Shown: positions 27,666 to 37,067 of the stretch, in pieces
How the letters are laid out: each line of letters begins with the position of its first letter
Position numbering within the stretch: position 1 is the first letter of the stretch
Source of the DNA: Ferruginibacter lapsinanis
GTDB taxonomy: Bacteria; Bacteroidota; Bacteroidia; Chitinophagales; Chitinophagaceae
Assembly (NCBI RefSeq): GCF_020783315.1
Contig: NZ_CP086063.1
Coordinates: forward strand, 3,150,501-3,214,500
Direction of reading: 5' to 3'
Length of the DNA stretch: 64,000 nt
The notes under the pieces: model-generated
Seen by the model: only the letters and a program-made list of their open reading frames with translations
Databases searched by the model: none
Told to the model about the DNA's origin: nothing
Position numbers and translations under genes: made by a program

Positions 27666-27878
27666 GTATTTTTGAGTTTCAAGATGCAGGGAGTTTGCAA
27701 CTATTATGTAGCTGCAAAGTAAAAAATAAGCAATAAAACTATTACCAAATAGCAAATTTGTTAGAAAATCACATCCGATTAACAAAATATGTAAAATATT
27801 TTACAGATATTTATCCCTATTTTTATTTTTCCCGGTATTATATTTTGTAAATTTATAAGGATCGTCCAAATTAAATTC

Positions 27879-30800
27879 ATGAAAAACAATTTCACTACAC
27901 TTATTACAGTCTTATTTTTTTCACTTTGCTCGGTTCATGTAACTGCACAAAATGTTTTTTTTAAAGATATTCCTGAAGTTGCTTTCAGGGGTGATTCTTT
28001 ACAAAAAAGAGTCATTAAACCATTTAAGTACAGAACCATTTCTTTAGATACTGTATCATTTAAACAATTTTTAAAAACTATTCCATCTGAAAATGCTTAT
28101 TTAAACAATAAGATGAATTCAGTGATCATTCATATTCCTTTACCAAATGGAGAGGTATCAAGATTCCGTATTTGGGAAAGTTCGATCATGGAGCCGGCAT
28201 TAGCAGCCCAATTTCCACAAATTAAAACATACGCCGGGCAGGGAATTGATGACCCTACTGCAACCATCAGATTGGATTGGACAGAATTCGGTTTTCATGC
28301 AATGATCCTCTCTCCTGTTACCACTTCTTTCTTTATAGATAATTACACTCAAGGGAATAAAACCAACTATATCTCTTACTTCAAAAAGGATTTTATAAAA
28401 ACTGACAAGTTCATCGAATATAGTTTACCTGATAGTATCAGAAAGAAACATATACTTGCCCGGCCGCAACAAATTTTAGCCAAACAATGTATAGGCACTC
28501 AGTTACGTACCTATCGATTAGCAGTAGCCTGCACAGGCGAATATGCAAAGGCTGCAACCGGAAAGACTTCTCCTACTGTAGCAGAGGCATTATCGGCCAT
28601 TACTACCACTGTTAACAGAGTGGTTGGCGTATATGAAAAAGAACTTTCAATAAGAATGATATTGGTTGCCAACGAATCAAGTATTGTGTATACGAATCCT
28701 TCAACAGATCCTTTTAATGGGAATAATAATGCGAATACATTAATTAATGAAAGCCAAACGGTAATTGACGCCAATATCGGCAATGCCAATTATGATGTGG
28801 GACATACATTCAGCACCGGTGGTGGCGGCGTGTCTTTATTAGGCGTGGTTTGTATTACCGGAGATAAAGCAAGTAGTATCACAGGTAGCCCGTCACCTGT
28901 TGGTGATCCTTATGACATTGATTATGTATCACACGAAGTAGGGCATGCATTTGGTGCCGACCATCCTTTTAACTCTACATTAGGTTCATGCGATGGTAAT
29001 GGCAGCAACACAACCAATGCAGAACCTGGTAGTGGCAGTACTATTATGGCTTATGCAGGTATTTGTGACACCGATGATCTGCAGCCACATAGTGATCCGC
29101 AGTTTCATGCCGTTAGTTTGGATCAGATTGCCACTTACACAATCAATCAACAAGGAAATAACTGTGCAGTTAAAACCAATACCGGCAATACGCCACCTGT
29201 GGTAAGTGCCGGCGCCAGCTATACTATACCTAAATTAACCCCATTTGTATTAACAGGAAGCGCAACAGATGCTGATGGTGATGCATTGACATATAGCTGG
29301 GAGCAAACTGATGTTGGCGGAACATTTGGCGCTTGGAATGTTCAACCAACAGCACCTTCAACCGGCACTATCAATGTACCGCTTTTCCGTTCATTTGCAC
29401 CTGTAACAACTCCTACAAGATATTTTCCAAAGCTATCGGATGTTATTAATAATACTACCACTATTGGAGAAGTAATGCCTGCTGTTGGACGTACACTTCA
29501 TTTCAGACTAACGGCAAGGGATAACCGTGCCGGTGGAGGTGGTGTTTGTTTTGGTGAGATAACAACTACAGTTAGTTCAACAGCCGGACCATTTATTGTT
29601 ACCTATCCCGATGTAACGGGAATTACCTGGGATGGCGGCAGTAGCAAAACAATCACCTGGAATACAGCCAGTACCAATCTATCACCTATAAGTTGTGCTA
29701 ATGTAAGTATTCAATTATCTACCGATGGTGGACTTACTTACCCTACAGTAATTCTTGCCAGTACACCAAATGATGGCTCAGAAACAATCACGGTACCAAA
29801 TATTGTTACATCTCAGGGACGTATCAGAATAGTGGCAGTAGGCAATATATTCTACGACATCTCTAATAATAATTTCAGTATTACAGTCCCAGTTCCTACA
29901 TTTACTTTTAAAAATACTGATACAGCAAAACTATGTGGCACTGGCGATGCATCAGTAAAATTGGTCACTAATTCATTAGCAGGATATACAACACCGATCA
30001 ATCTATCGGTAACGGATAACCCTTCCGGCACAACTGTAAGTTTTAGCACCAACCCGGTAACTCCTGGCGATAGTACGATTGTAACCTTGAATAATGCCGG
30101 ATCATTAGCTCCTGGAATTTATAATATAACTGTAACCGGAGTATCAGGATCAATCACAAAAACACAGGTACTTACATTTGTGATCGGCATATCACCAACA
30201 ACTTTAACCACTCCGGCAGATCTTTCAATAGGGCAACTGACCAATACTACATTTAATTGGGTTGCTTCCAACACCGCAGCCTCATATACATTGGAAGTAT
30301 CTATCTCTAATACTTTTGCCAGTTTAGTACAATCAATAACAGGTATTACCACCAATAGTTATACGCTAACAACACCTTTAGCAGAAAACACTATCTATTA
30401 CTGGAGAGTATATGTTGTAAATGCTTGCGGCACAAGTGCAGCATCACCTCAATTTTTATTTAAAACAGGAGTTGGAGGCTGTACTACTTTTATGAGTACG
30501 AATGTACCAAGAACTATTTCCAGCACAAGCACGCCTAATGTAGCTTCTTTATTAAACATACCAACCGCAAGTGGTGTAACAATTACTGACGTGAATGTAG
30601 TAAGTTTGGCGGGTACGCACACTTATATACCCGATCTTACCTTTATACTATCCAGAACATCACCTGCTACTTCTGTAACATTATTCGATCAGATATGTGG
30701 CAATAATGCTGTACAGAATTTCAACCTGAATCTGGATGATCAGTCGGCAAACAAAACATTCCCTTGTCCGCCGGTAGGTAATATTACCGTGGCACCTGCT

Positions 30801-31169
30801 AATCCGTTAGCTGCTTTCAACGGGCAAAATAGCGGCGGAAGATGGACACTTACTGTAAAAGATAATGCGGTAGGTGATGGTGGTTCGCTTACAAGCTGGG
30901 GATTACAAATTTGCTCTTTGACCTCAACTCCGTTGGATCTTACCTATACTTTTACCGGCAACGGAAATTGGGATATACCATCCAACTGGCTGAACAGTTC
31001 TGTACCTCCTGCCACGTTAATTACGGGCAGTACGATCATTATTGATCCGGTTGTTGACGGAGAATGTTACTTAAATATTCCTTATACCGTTGCGCCGGGA
31101 TCAACCCTTACTGTTATGCCTGATAAGAAATTTGTTGTTCCTGATAATTTTTCTATTCAGCAGAATTAA
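27879..31169 (+). CDS. Secreted reprolysin-like metalloprotease with P-domain
   Basis: The 1096-residue protein has a signal peptide ending VTAQ (residue 24) and a propeptide-like segment. Its zinc protease domain carries HEVGHAFGADH at 352-362, the extended HExxHxxGxxH motif, with a downstream STIMAYAGIC Met-turn region. Ig/fibronectin-like modules follow (about 440-870). Next comes a proprotein-convertase-type P-domain (about 880-1025; SLAGTHTYIPDLTFILSRTS and GGRWTLTVKDNAVGDGGSL). The C-terminus lacks a classic PNP tail but ends in a beta segment (about 1030-1096). Extracellular proteolysis is the likely role. The exact substrate and secretion route are unknown. Confidence 0.9.
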   Translation: MKNNFTTLITVLFFSLCSVHVTAQNVFFKDIPEVAFRGDSLQKRVIKPFKYRTISLDTVSFKQFLKTIPSENAYLNNKMNSVIIHIPLPNGEVSRFRIWESSIMEPALAAQFPQIKTYAGQGIDDPTATIRLDWTEFGFHAMILSPVTTSFFIDNYTQGNKTNYISYFKKDFIKTDKFIEYSLPDSIRKKHILARPQQILAKQCIGTQLRTYRLAVACTGEYAKAATGKTSPTVAEALSAITTTVNRVVGVYEKELSIRMILVANESSIVYTNPSTDPFNGNNNANTLINESQTVIDANIGNANYDVGHTFSTGGGGVSLLGVVCITGDKASSITGSPSPVGDPYDIDYVSHEVGHAFGADHPFNSTLGSCDGNGSNTTNAEPGSGSTIMAYAGICDTDDLQPHSDPQFHAVSLDQIATYTINQQGNNCAVKTNTGNTPPVVSAGASYTIPKLTPFVLTGSATDADGDALTYSWEQTDVGGTFGAWNVQPTAPSTGTINVPLFRSFAPVTTPTRYFPKLSDVINNTTTIGEVMPAVGRTLHFRLTARDNRAGGGGVCFGEITTTVSSTAGPFIVTYPDVTGITWDGGSSKTITWNTASTNLSPISCANVSIQLSTDGGLTYPTVILASTPNDGSETITVPNIVTSQGRIRIVAVGNIFYDISNNNFSITVPVPTFTFKNTDTAKLCGTGDASVKLVTNSLAGYTTPINLSVTDNPSGTTVSFSTNPVTPGDSTIVTLNNAGSLAPGIYNITVTGVSGSITKTQVLTFVIGISPTTLTTPADLSIGQLTNTTFNWVASNTAASYTLEVSISNTFASLVQSITGITTNSYTLTTPLAENTIYYWRVYVVNACGTSAASPQFLFKTGVGGCTTFMSTNVPRTISSTSTPNVASLLNIPTASGVTITDVNVVSLAGTHTYIPDLTFILSRTSPATSVTLFDQICGNNAVQNFNLNLDDQSANKTFPCPPVGNITVAPANPLAAFNGQNSGGRWTLTVKDNAVGDGGSLTSWGLQICSLTSTPLDLTYTFTGNGNWDIPSNWLNSSVPPATLITGSTIIIDPVVDGECYLNIPYTVAPGSTLTVMPDKKFVVPDNFSIQQN

Positions 31170-31186
31170 AATATCTGACAATAAAA

Positions 31187-31218
31187 AAAAATCCGAAGCT
31201 AATTACTTCGGATTTTTT
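31187..31218. terminator. Bidirectional terminator
   Basis: AATCCGAAG and CTTCGGATT form a stem around CTAATTA, flanked by A on the left and T on the right. It serves the convergent metalloprotease and pruA genes. Confidence 0.85.
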
Positions 31219-31275
31219 ATTGTGCTCAAGCTATTTATTTTAAGGCGACCAACTTTTAAAGAAGGTTCCCTATAC

Positions 31276-32910
31276 TTATTTTTCCTGCAAGAAAGGATAA
31301 CGGTAATCTCTAACCGGAGTCAATACTTCTTTGACAGTACGGGCACTTAACCAACGGTATAAGTTTAAGATACTGCCCGCCTTATCATTGGTGCCACTTG
31401 CTCTTGCTCCACCAAATGGTTGCTGACCAACCACTGCTCCTGTAGGCTTATCGTTGATATAAAAATTACCGGCACTATTACGAAGTTTATTTGTAGCTGT
31501 TTCTACTGCATATCTATCCTGTGCAATGATAGCACCTGTTAATGCATAGGCCGATGTATTGTCAACGATCTTTAAAATATCATCAAACTTATTTTCATCA
31601 TATACATATACTGTTAGTACCGGACCAAATATCTCCTCGCACATAGTTACGTAATACGGATCTGTGGTTTCAATTACCGTTGGTTCGATAAAGAAACCTT
31701 CTGTTTTATCGCACTTACCTCCCACTAAAATTTTTGACTTACTATCTCGTTTTCTGGCGCCTTTAATATAGCCTTCTATTTTATCAAAACTCTTTTCATC
31801 GATCACCGCATTTACAAAATTGGTAAAGTTCTCTACTGTACCTACAGTCATCGTTTTAACTTCTGCAACCAGTTTCTTTTTTATTTCTATTGCCAGATTA
31901 GAAGGAATATAAGCACGGGAAGCTGCACTACATTTTTGCCCCTGGTATTCAAACGCTCCTCTTGCCAATGCAGCAACAGCCACATCAGCATCAGCAGATT
32001 TATGTATCAACACAAAATCCTTTCCACCTGTTTCTCCTACAATACGTGGGTAAGATTTATAGGCACTCATATTTTGCCCAATCGTCTTCCACATATAATT
32101 AAACACTCCGGTACTACCGGTAAAGTGTACCCCGGCAAATTCAGGATGAGCAAAAACCACTTCTCCCAACACAGGCCCATCAACATGCACCATATTAATG
32201 ACACCGTCTGGCAAGCCTGCTTCCTGTAGGATACGCATGAACAATTGTGCAGAATATATCTGCGTATGTGCCGGCTTCCACACTACCACATTGCCGCACA
32301 TAGCAGCACTGGTAGGCAGATTACCTCCTATTGCTGTAAAATTAAATGGAGTAACTGCCAATACAAATCCCTCCAGTGGACGGTACTCCACCCTGTTTTG
32401 TACACCAGCAACACTCAACGGTTGCTGACGATATATCTCACTTAGATAATGAACATTGAATCGTAAAAAATCTATTAACTCACAGGCAGAATCTATCTCT
32501 GCCTGATAGGCATTTTTACTTTGACCGAGCATGGTAGCGGCCACCATTTGAAAGCGGTATTTTGTTGCCAACAGATCTGCTGCTTTTAAAAATATATTCG
32601 CTCTGTTCTCCCAGCTAAGATTAGCCCATTTATCTTTTGCTTTTAATGCTGCGGCAATCGCTTTCCTTACATGAGTTGCATCCCCCTCACTATAATGCCC
32701 CAGTACAAATTTTCTTTCATGCGGTGGATGCATGGATACTTTATTCTCCGTTCGCACTTCTGCATTACCAATATACATTGGCACATCCAGTTTAGTAGCT
32801 TTTAATTCTTTGATGGCTGCTTTAAGCGCTGCTTTTTCCTTGGTGCCGGGTGCATAACTCAGCACAGGCTCGTTAGCAGGCAAGGGGTAATAAAAATCTC
32901 CAAAATGCAT
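31276..32910 (-). CDS. pruA: 1-pyrroline-5-carboxylate (glutamate semialdehyde) dehydrogenase
   Basis: The 544-residue protein is an aldehyde dehydrogenase of the P5CDH type. Catalytic Glu lies in VGETGGKDF and catalytic Cys in GQKCSAASRAY (near residue 316). The NAD-binding FTGSTGVF and the C-terminal QQPFGGARASGTNDKAG are also present. It oxidises glutamate-gamma-semialdehyde to glutamate in proline breakdown. It is a stand-alone enzyme, not fused to proline dehydrogenase, and no putA-like gene is adjacent. Length fits the family. Confidence 0.95.
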   Translation of the reverse strand: MHFGDFYYPLPANEPVLSYAPGTKEKAALKAAIKELKATKLDVPMYIGNAEVRTENKVSMHPPHERKFVLGHYSEGDATHVRKAIAAALKAKDKWANLSWENRANIFLKAADLLATKYRFQMVAATMLGQSKNAYQAEIDSACELIDFLRFNVHYLSEIYRQQPLSVAGVQNRVEYRPLEGFVLAVTPFNFTAIGGNLPTSAAMCGNVVVWKPAHTQIYSAQLFMRILQEAGLPDGVINMVHVDGPVLGEVVFAHPEFAGVHFTGSTGVFNYMWKTIGQNMSAYKSYPRIVGETGGKDFVLIHKSADADVAVAALARGAFEYQGQKCSAASRAYIPSNLAIEIKKKLVAEVKTMTVGTVENFTNFVNAVIDEKSFDKIEGYIKGARKRDSKSKILVGGKCDKTEGFFIEPTVIETTDPYYVTMCEEIFGPVLTVYVYDENKFDDILKIVDNTSAYALTGAIIAQDRYAVETATNKLRNSAGNFYINDKPTGAVVGQQPFGGARASGTNDKAGSILNLYRWLSARTVKEVLTPVRDYRYPFLQEK

Positions 32911-32939
32911 AAGAGTAAATTTAGTCTATGAAGTTACTA

Positions 32940-33080
32940 AATCAATTTGATGATTTGGAGATTTGGAGATTTGGAGATTTGAAGATTACATTTGAAAATA
33001 GAACTGTTTTCTATTCCTAATTATCAAGTACTCACATTAGCTCCCCCATTATTAAATCACCAAATCTTCAAATTATCAAA
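32940..33080. repeat. 8-bp-unit array in inverted pair
   Basis: GATTTGGA is repeated three times and then GATTTGAA once at 32952-32983. About 75 bp later an inverted array of the same period (CACCAAAT, CTTCAAAT, TATCAAAT) lies at 33059-33082, overlapping the end of prfB. The two arms could form a loose hairpin. Similar paired arrays occur near 34190 and 56280-56445. Confidence 0.7.
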
Positions 33081-34170
33081 TTACTCCGTCTCTTTCTCAC
33101 TCATCAAATAAGCCTTGATAAAACCATCCAGCTCGCCATCCATTACGGGGCCTACATTACCAACTTCATAATCGGTACGATGATCTTTGATCATTTTATA
33201 CGGATGAAAAACATACGAACGTATCTGGCTTCCCCACTCGATCTTTTTCTTCTTGCTGTTATTAGCATCTTTCAATTCATTGCGCTTCTGCAATTCAATT
33301 TCATACAAACGGCTTTTCAACATTTGCATCGCTAACTCACGGTTACCCAACTGACTTCTATCCTGCTGACAAACCACCACAATACCTGTAGGAATATGCG
33401 TTAATTGCACTTTTGTTTCCACCTTATTTACATTCTGTCCGCCGGCTCCTCCGCTTCGTGAAGTTTCCATTTTTACATCTGCCGGATTTATCTCGATAGT
33501 GATCGTATCATCTACCAGCGGATATACATTTACCGATACAAATGAAGTATGTCTTCTTGCATTACTATCAAACGGAGAGATGCGTACCAGGCGATGCACA
33601 CCTGTTTCGGATTTTAAAAACCCGTAAGCAAACGGACCTTCAAACTTATATGTACATGTTTTTATTCCGGCACCATCGCCCCACTGCCAATCCATTTCGG
33701 TTACTGTCCAGCCTTGCTTTTCGCCATACATGCGATACATACGTGCCAGCATTTCTGCCCAGTCCTGGCTCTCGGTGCCACCTGCTCCACTGTTGATCTG
33801 CATGATCGCCGTCAGCTCATCTTCAGGTTCATTGAGCGTACTTTTAAATTCTGCTTCTTCCACTTTTTCTACCGCAGCATCGTATGCTTTTTTAACTTCT
33901 TCTTCGGTAGCTTCTCCTTCTTTCCAAAACTCAAAGAGCACAGCAAAATCCTCCACTGCCGTATCTACAGCGTGGTACATTTCTACCCAATACTCATTAA
34001 CTTTTGTTCCTTTTAAAATGGCGGTGGCCCGGGTATTATCATCCCAAAAGCCCGGCGACAAAGAGAGTTGTTTGTCGTTTTCTATCTTAGCCTCTCTGTT
34101 AGTGACGTCAAAGAAACCTCCCCAAAACCAGTACACGGTCTCTTATATCCTTTAATTGTTCTGTTGTCAT
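33081..34170 (-). CDS. prfB: Peptide chain release factor 2, with programmed +1 frameshift
   Basis: The gene is in two frames. ATG at 34170 starts 20 codons ([20 protein letters not shown]), which end at an in-frame TGA (34110-34108). Skipping base 34110 joins this to the remaining 342 codons beginning [14 protein letters not shown]. The slip site CTT-TGA-C is preceded by the SD-like GGGGAGG, exactly the autoregulatory arrangement known for prfB in many bacteria. The C-terminal frame holds the RF2 stop-codon recognition SPF ([10 protein letters not shown]) and the GGQ motif ([11 protein letters not shown]). RF2 terminates at UGA/UAA, so low RF2 promotes its own frameshift. Total about 362 residues, normal for RF2. 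Confidence 0.97.
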
Positions 34171-34177
34171 AATGCCG

Positions 34178-34185
34178 CAAAGATA
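34178..34185 (-). promoter_or_regulatory. Promoter -7 element TATCTTTG abutting prfB
   Basis: The match to TAnnTTTG lies only 7 bases before the ATG, implying transcription starts at or within a few bases of the start codon. Confidence 0.45.
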
Positions 34186-34187
34186 AG

Positions 34188-34262
34188 TAATTTGATAAAT
34201 TGATGATTTGATAATGAGTCAATACGAAGAGCTGCTATCATTACCCAATCATCAAATTTGCA
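34188..34262. repeat. 8-bp-unit array in inverted pair, second locus
   Basis: Units such as TAATTTGA, TAAATTGA and TGATTTGA lie at about 34187-34211, and an inverted partial copy (CAATCATCAAATTTG) at about 34247-34261. Same style as the array at 32.95 kb. Confidence 0.5.
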
Positions 34263-34290
34263 GATCGTTTAATTGATTTTTTTTTTAGTT

Positions 34291-34304
34291 CCGATAGCTA
34301 TCGG
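34291..34304. repeat. 14-bp palindrome CCGATAGCTATCGG
   Basis: A perfect palindrome lies in the gap before the RHS gene. It is of the CCCGA...TCGGG class seen again near 63.35-63.51 kb. Confidence 0.6.
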
Positions 34305-34449
34305 GATACTCCTATTCAACTTCAGTGGCATCACACTCTTGTACGATATATCATTATTGAGCAACAGAATCGCTACAGAAAAAAATCATTGCATACCAGT
34401 ATGCAACCTTTATTTGGATTTTTTCATCTATGGAAAAAATCCGCTAGCA

Positions 34450-36639
34450 ATGAGATTTATCCAACACTACCTGTTCATGCTGATCTTATTTTTTTCGCAA
34501 ACGGCTCTCTCTCAAAATTATGCACCCTGGCAACATCCCGTCATTAAAGCAGCAGATCAACACACTCCCGGATTCCTTGCACTTCATCACGCTACGGATG
34601 ATGATCATTATATCCCACTTGCAATATTTGATACCCAAAAACAGCAACTATATTATGTCACCACTTTCGGAAAGATATTCGATTCCATTGCTGTTGGCCC
34701 CAAACTGGCAGAACAAATTGTCCTCAAAAATGTAGATGTATTTGATTATTTCTCCCGGCTGTTTACGATGGATTGCCTGGAGGAGATACATGCAATGAGG
34801 ACACTTGTAACAATTCATGCCAACGACCTGAAAAAATACCTGCCCCAAAATTCTTTTATAAATTATACACCCCTGCTATCAGCTCCCGGTTCATCAGATA
34901 AACTATCCCTGCTTGATAATTATGAAAGATCGATCTGGCAGCAGTGCATCTTAATGAACACAATACTCTATCAACCGGTAAATATCTATGAAAAAAAAGA
35001 TAGCCTGAAAAACTATGAGCAGTCCAAATTAAAACTGCAGCGGGAAAACAACGGTAATGCTGTTCAATATGTGGGATATATCAATAACAATTCAATACTC
35101 TCGAAAGCTGTTTTAAATATGACAACAGCCACTGTTTATATGTACGATAAAAAAAATATCGTTGCAGACAGCTTCAAAATAAAACCAGCAAGATTGCATG
35201 AAATAGATCCGGAAAAAGCTGACTTGTTTGCCATATACCGCAGCTGGCTGCAATGGCAATTAGCATACACCTGTACCTTTTTGCAAAAGCAGGCGGCTAC
35301 CAATAAAAGAAAAACAGCAGCCGCAGATATGAGCAGCAAGCTGGTAAGGCCGGCACAGGAGCACATAAAATTGTTGCAGCAAAAAATATCTTATACCTTA
35401 ATACCCGATATGACGATACCTTTACTGGATTTGATGGAAAAGGCAATGACCGATGTAAGAAAAAAATGGTCTAACAGCACCGGATGGCAGGATATTGGTA
35501 TCGGCACTTCGGAGGTTTTTTATGTTACAAGAGGAAATAAACAATATAATTTAACCAACCAGGTGGGGAATGTAATGGCAACTGTATCAGATAAAAAGAT
35601 ATACAAAACCATTACCAACAGCAGTGGTAATGGATATAGCAACACGATAGGTTTGTTTGTGCCGGATGTGGTAACGGCCACTGATTACTATCCCGGCGGT
35701 ATGCAGATGCCGGGGAGGATCTACCCGGTACCTGAATCGGAAAAATTACAGCCGGTAGCCAACTCCGGAACAGCAACAAGCTCTGCCGTGTTGTATCAAC
35801 ATACTTTTAACGACACTCCATCGGTTCATCCCTACTTAACAAAAGCTCCAACGCAAAACCCCAATATCACCAACAGTAAATGGACAAACAGTAAAGGTGT
35901 TTGGAGCAGCATCTATACTACAGCCACTAATAAAACAGCCTTATACATAAGTGGCCTGCCCGGCGATAGTACGCAACCAAGCACCATTACCTTAGAGTTT
36001 GATGTGGCAGCAGGTAAAATACTGAATGTAACCGGCTACAGCTTTATGAACTGCACCAGCCAGACAGGATACCCTTATTGGTTGATGGATATTAACGGCA
36101 TAAATGCAGGGGGTGGCAATGTTAACATTAACTCCAATGGAACACTTGCAACTGCAGCTGGTAATGTTACACAAGCTGTAAATGGTTTACAGGGGCATAT
36201 AACGGTGAAGATCACCCTGTATGGCACTTCACATAGAAGTACCGGTACATTTAGATTGGATAATTTTACGTTGAATGGGTACTTACAACTGTTGCCGGGG
36301 GCGGTTAGTAGTTCAAGTGCAACAGATAAAGCGAAATATCCTTATGGATTTAATGGAAAAAGAATGGATGATGAAATGTATGGTATAGGGAATATGTATG
36401 ATTTTGGAGCAAGAATTTACGACCCACGACTAGGAAGGTTTTTTTCAGTTGATCCGTTAGAAAGGAAATACCCATCTTGGAGTCCATATGTTTATGCTCT
36501 CGATAATCCAGTTATGAATATAGATATAGATGGCAAAGAAGCTATACCTCCCGGTGATAGAAAAAGATTTTATAGTATTATGGGAGCAGCAGCATTACGC
36601 GTATTAGATAATGTAAATCGTCAGCTAAAACTGGACTAA
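34450..36639 (+). CDS. RHS repeat-associated core protein lacking a C-terminal toxin
   Basis: The 729-residue protein starts at ATG 34450 with a signal peptide (MRFIQHYLFMLILFFSQ, then TALSQ). An alternative start 59 codons upstream would bury this signal. The RHS-type signatures LTNQVGNVMATVSDKK and DYYPGGMQMPGR are at about 365-425. YPYGFNGKRMDDEMYG and YDFGARIYDPRLGRFFSVDP follow (about 632-672). Between GMQMPGR and YPYGFNGK, normally close together, lies about 200 residues of a beta-rich carbohydrate-binding-like module. After the core only about 35 residues remain before the stop, so no full toxin domain is present. An IS3-family element starts 14 bp after the stop. It may be a naturally short or decayed polymorphic-toxin gene. 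Confidence 0.85.
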   Translation: MRFIQHYLFMLILFFSQTALSQNYAPWQHPVIKAADQHTPGFLALHHATDDDHYIPLAIFDTQKQQLYYVTTFGKIFDSIAVGPKLAEQIVLKNVDVFDYFSRLFTMDCLEEIHAMRTLVTIHANDLKKYLPQNSFINYTPLLSAPGSSDKLSLLDNYERSIWQQCILMNTILYQPVNIYEKKDSLKNYEQSKLKLQRENNGNAVQYVGYINNNSILSKAVLNMTTATVYMYDKKNIVADSFKIKPARLHEIDPEKADLFAIYRSWLQWQLAYTCTFLQKQAATNKRKTAAADMSSKLVRPAQEHIKLLQQKISYTLIPDMTIPLLDLMEKAMTDVRKKWSNSTGWQDIGIGTSEVFYVTRGNKQYNLTNQVGNVMATVSDKKIYKTITNSSGNGYSNTIGLFVPDVVTATDYYPGGMQMPGRIYPVPESEKLQPVANSGTATSSAVLYQHTFNDTPSVHPYLTKAPTQNPNITNSKWTNSKGVWSSIYTTATNKTALYISGLPGDSTQPSTITLEFDVAAGKILNVTGYSFMNCTSQTGYPYWLMDINGINAGGGNVNINSNGTLATAAGNVTQAVNGLQGHITVKITLYGTSHRSTGTFRLDNFTLNGYLQLLPGAVSSSSATDKAKYPYGFNGKRMDDEMYGIGNMYDFGARIYDPRLGRFFSVDPLERKYPSWSPYVYALDNPVMNIDIDGKEAIPPGDRKRFYSIMGAAALRVLDNVNRQLKLD

Positions 36640-36693
36640 AAATAAGTTAATTTTAGAGAGTATTTCCATTGTTCATCATTAAAATAGAATAAC

Positions 36694-37047
36694 ATGGAAA
36701 AGAAACAAAAACAGTCCACAGAAAACTTCATTAAAGACATCCGTCGCAGGACTAGGCGATTGTTCACCTCCGAACAAAAGATCCTTATAGTTATGGAAGC
36801 ACTACGAGGTGAAAGCTCTACCGCAGAGATATGTCGTAAACATGGGATTAACCAGGCATTGTTTTACAAATGGAATAAAGAGTTCATGGAAGCAGGTAAG
36901 AAACGCCTTAATGGTGATACTACTCGTGAAGCTACTAGTGACGAAGTAACTGAACTACGTAAAGAGAATCAAAGGTTAAAAGAAATGGTAGCTGATCTGA
37001 TGCTCCGCTATGACATTGTAAAAAAAAGCTTAACCATCTTGGAGTAA
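36694..37047 (+). CDS. IS3-family transposase OrfA
   Basis: The 117-residue protein has a helix-turn-helix (FTSEQKILIVMEALRGESST, then AEICRKHGINQALFYKWNKEF). A C-terminal leucine-zipper-like coiled coil follows (VTELRKENQRLKEMVADLML). OrfA alone binds the IS ends and regulates transposition. At 37020-37028 a run of eight A followed by G lies in the last codons. A -1 slip there enters the OrfB frame, which stays open through to OrfB, giving the OrfAB transposase as in other IS3 elements. Confidence 0.93.
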   Translation: MEKKQKQSTENFIKDIRRRTRRLFTSEQKILIVMEALRGESSTAEICRKHGINQALFYKWNKEFMEAGKKRLNGDTTREATSDEVTELRKENQRLKEMVADLMLRYDIVKKSLTILE

Positions 37048-37067
37048 GCGAAAAATATCAACGTCGT

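Noticed and set aside
36640-36670. Target-site duplication of the IS element
   Set aside because: Bases outside the two terminal repeats do not match at any 3-5 bp offset I tried.
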